A DNA stretch of 64,000 nt, from the NCBI RefSeq assembly GCF_019977735.1, contig NZ_AP025018.1:2790001-2854000 (forward strand), given 5' to 3'. The number at the start of each line of letters is the position of its first letter. Positions within the stretch are counted from its first letter, which is position 1. Shown one piece after another: positions 63,257-64,000 of the stretch. The stretch comes from Calothrix sp. PCC 7716 (GTDB lineage Bacteria; Cyanobacteriota; Cyanobacteriia; Cyanobacteriales; Nostocaceae). The position numbers and the translations under genes are program-made. The notes beneath the pieces are model-generated. The model ran no database searches. It was not told the DNA's origin and worked only from the letters and a program-made list of their open reading frames with translations.

Positions 63257-64000
63257 ATGAAAGTCGCAGTATTTAGTACTAAAGCATTTGACCGTCAATT
63301 TCTCGAAGCTGCAAATTCAGATAAGCAACACGATTTAATCTTCTTTGACCCGCATCTAAATAAAGACACAGCTATTCTTGCAGCAGATTTTCCTGCTGTT
63401 TGTATTTTCGTTAATGACCAAGCTGATGCAGCGACTCTCGAAGTTCTTGCTTCACGTGGAACTAAACTAGTTGCTCTTAGATGTGCTGGTTTTAACAATG
63501 TTGATTTAAAAGCTGCTGCTGAGTTGGGTATTTCTGTTGTGCGTGTTCCTGCGTATTCTCCTGAAGCAGTTGCTGAGTATACAATCGCGATGATATTAAC
63601 GCTTAATCGTAAACTTTACCGTGCGTATAACCGTGTTAGGGAAGGTAATTTTTCTTTAGATGGTTTAATGGGGTTTAATTTACATGGACGTACTGTTGGT
63701 ATTATTGGCACAGGTCGGATAGGCGCCATTGTGACTCAAATACTCAAAGGATTTGGATGTAACTTACTAGTTTACGATGTTTACCAAAATCCTGAAATTG
63801 AAGCACTGGGGATAAAATACGTTGAATTATCAGAAATTTTTACAAAATCTGATATTATCTCGTTGCATTGCCCACTAAACTCCGAAACGCATCACCTTAT
63901 CAATGCTGATGCAATCGAACAAATTAAACCTGGGGTCATGTTAATTAATACTAGTCGAGGCGCCTTGATTAATGCCAAAGCCGTAACTTGGGGATTAAAA
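63257..64000 (+). CDS. D-lactate/2-hydroxyacid dehydrogenase, N-terminal part
   Basis: The gene is open to the right edge; 248 codons are visible. The catalytic domain starts MKVAVFSTKAFDRQFLEAAN and includes LVALRCAGFNNVDLKAAAELG and VVRVPAYSPEAVAEYTIAMI. The NAD-binding Rossmann motif is GRTVGIIGTGRIGAIV near 146-161, followed by DIISLHCPLNSETHHLIN and MLINTSRGALIN. This matches the D-lactate dehydrogenase (LdhA-like) branch of D-2-hydroxyacid dehydrogenases, reducing pyruvate with NADH. The catalytic Glu and His lie beyond the window. Confidence 0.9.
   Translation, partial: MKVAVFSTKAFDRQFLEAANSDKQHDLIFFDPHLNKDTAILAADFPAVCIFVNDQADAATLEVLASRGTKLVALRCAGFNNVDLKAAAELGISVVRVPAYSPEAVAEYTIAMILTLNRKLYRAYNRVREGNFSLDGLMGFNLHGRTVGIIGTGRIGAIVTQILKGFGCNLLVYDVYQNPEIEALGIKYVELSEIFTKSDIISLHCPLNSETHHLINADAIEQIKPGVMLINTSRGALINAKAVTWGLK

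Larger units (their letters stand above)
1..64000. repeat. GGCGCC highly iterated palindrome across the window
   Basis: The 6-bp palindrome GGCGCC recurs through genes and spacers on a scale of a few per kilobase (for example 26084, 26299, 28571, 29501, 41218, 44186, 46195). I see well over 100 copies by eye, whereas random expectation at roughly 38-40% GC is about three. In coding sequence it usually encodes Gly-Ala, Ala-Pro or Arg-Arg, including the FtsY P-loop. This behaves like the HIP1 palindrome of cyanobacteria but with a different core. I did not notice GCGATCGC, though I cannot give exact counts. Confidence 0.85.

Overview
The window reads as chromosomal DNA of a filamentous, hormogonium-forming cyanobacterium, most likely of the Nostocales. 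The grounds are psbA, a psbP-like gene, a cyanobacterial PEP carboxylase, an hps (hormogonium polysaccharide) locus, xisH/xisI genes, heptanucleotide tandem repeats and a highly iterated palindrome. The iterated palindrome is GGCGCC, seen well over 100 times by eye where about three would be expected at this base composition; I did not notice the usual HIP1 octamer GCGATCGC. I see no tRNA, rRNA or CRISPR array.

Layout. 1-1.7 kb: tails and fragments of DUF2887/DUF4351 (Rpn-like) genes with a 223-bp MITE-like element. 1.8-26.5 kb: an hps-type polysaccharide locus. It holds glycosyltransferases, a DUF2264 protein, HpsA, pseudopilins HpsB, HpsC and HpsD, two intact HpsE-type glycosyltransferases, a second HpsD-like pseudopilin, HpsJ and another GT2. 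Between 17 and 22.8 kb the locus is a graveyard: at least three more hpsE copies are truncated, shattered or decayed, and xisI, xisHI and DUF433/DUF5615 modules lie between the pieces. 26.9-32.2 kb: the housekeeping run DUF502-nusB-ftsY-SpoIIE phosphatase. 32.7-40.7 kb: DUF2278, psbP-like, maf, DUF4090, ppc and small unknown genes. 40.8-45.4 kb: an SGNH (DUF1574) and MBOAT pair, probably a polysaccharide acylation system. 45.4-47.6 kb: psbA, the 3' stub of a second psbA and a broken PEP-CTERM gene.

47.5-54.2 kb is accessory: a RAYT transposase with REP palindromes, another xisI, a 3 x 104-bp REP array, a CyRepA1-type plasmid replication gene with heptamer repeats inside its reading frame, and small unknown genes. 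54.3-62.4 kb is the most interesting block. It has an NB-ARC/TPR protein, a NACHT membrane protein, a CHAT (caspase-like) protease and a second NACHT membrane protein. All four carry one short motif, GNYNER(I/V)EG(D/N)Y. It is N-terminal in the three NTPases and placed after the protease domain in the CHAT protein. This looks like a bacterial NLR-type immune or cell-death cassette whose parts may recognise each other through the shared motif. The window ends in a 2-hydroxyacid dehydrogenase gene that runs off the edge.

All assignments were made by reading translated sequence and recalling families; no database search was run. Start codons were moved from the longest frame where an ATG with a better ribosome binding site or family-like N-terminus was visible.
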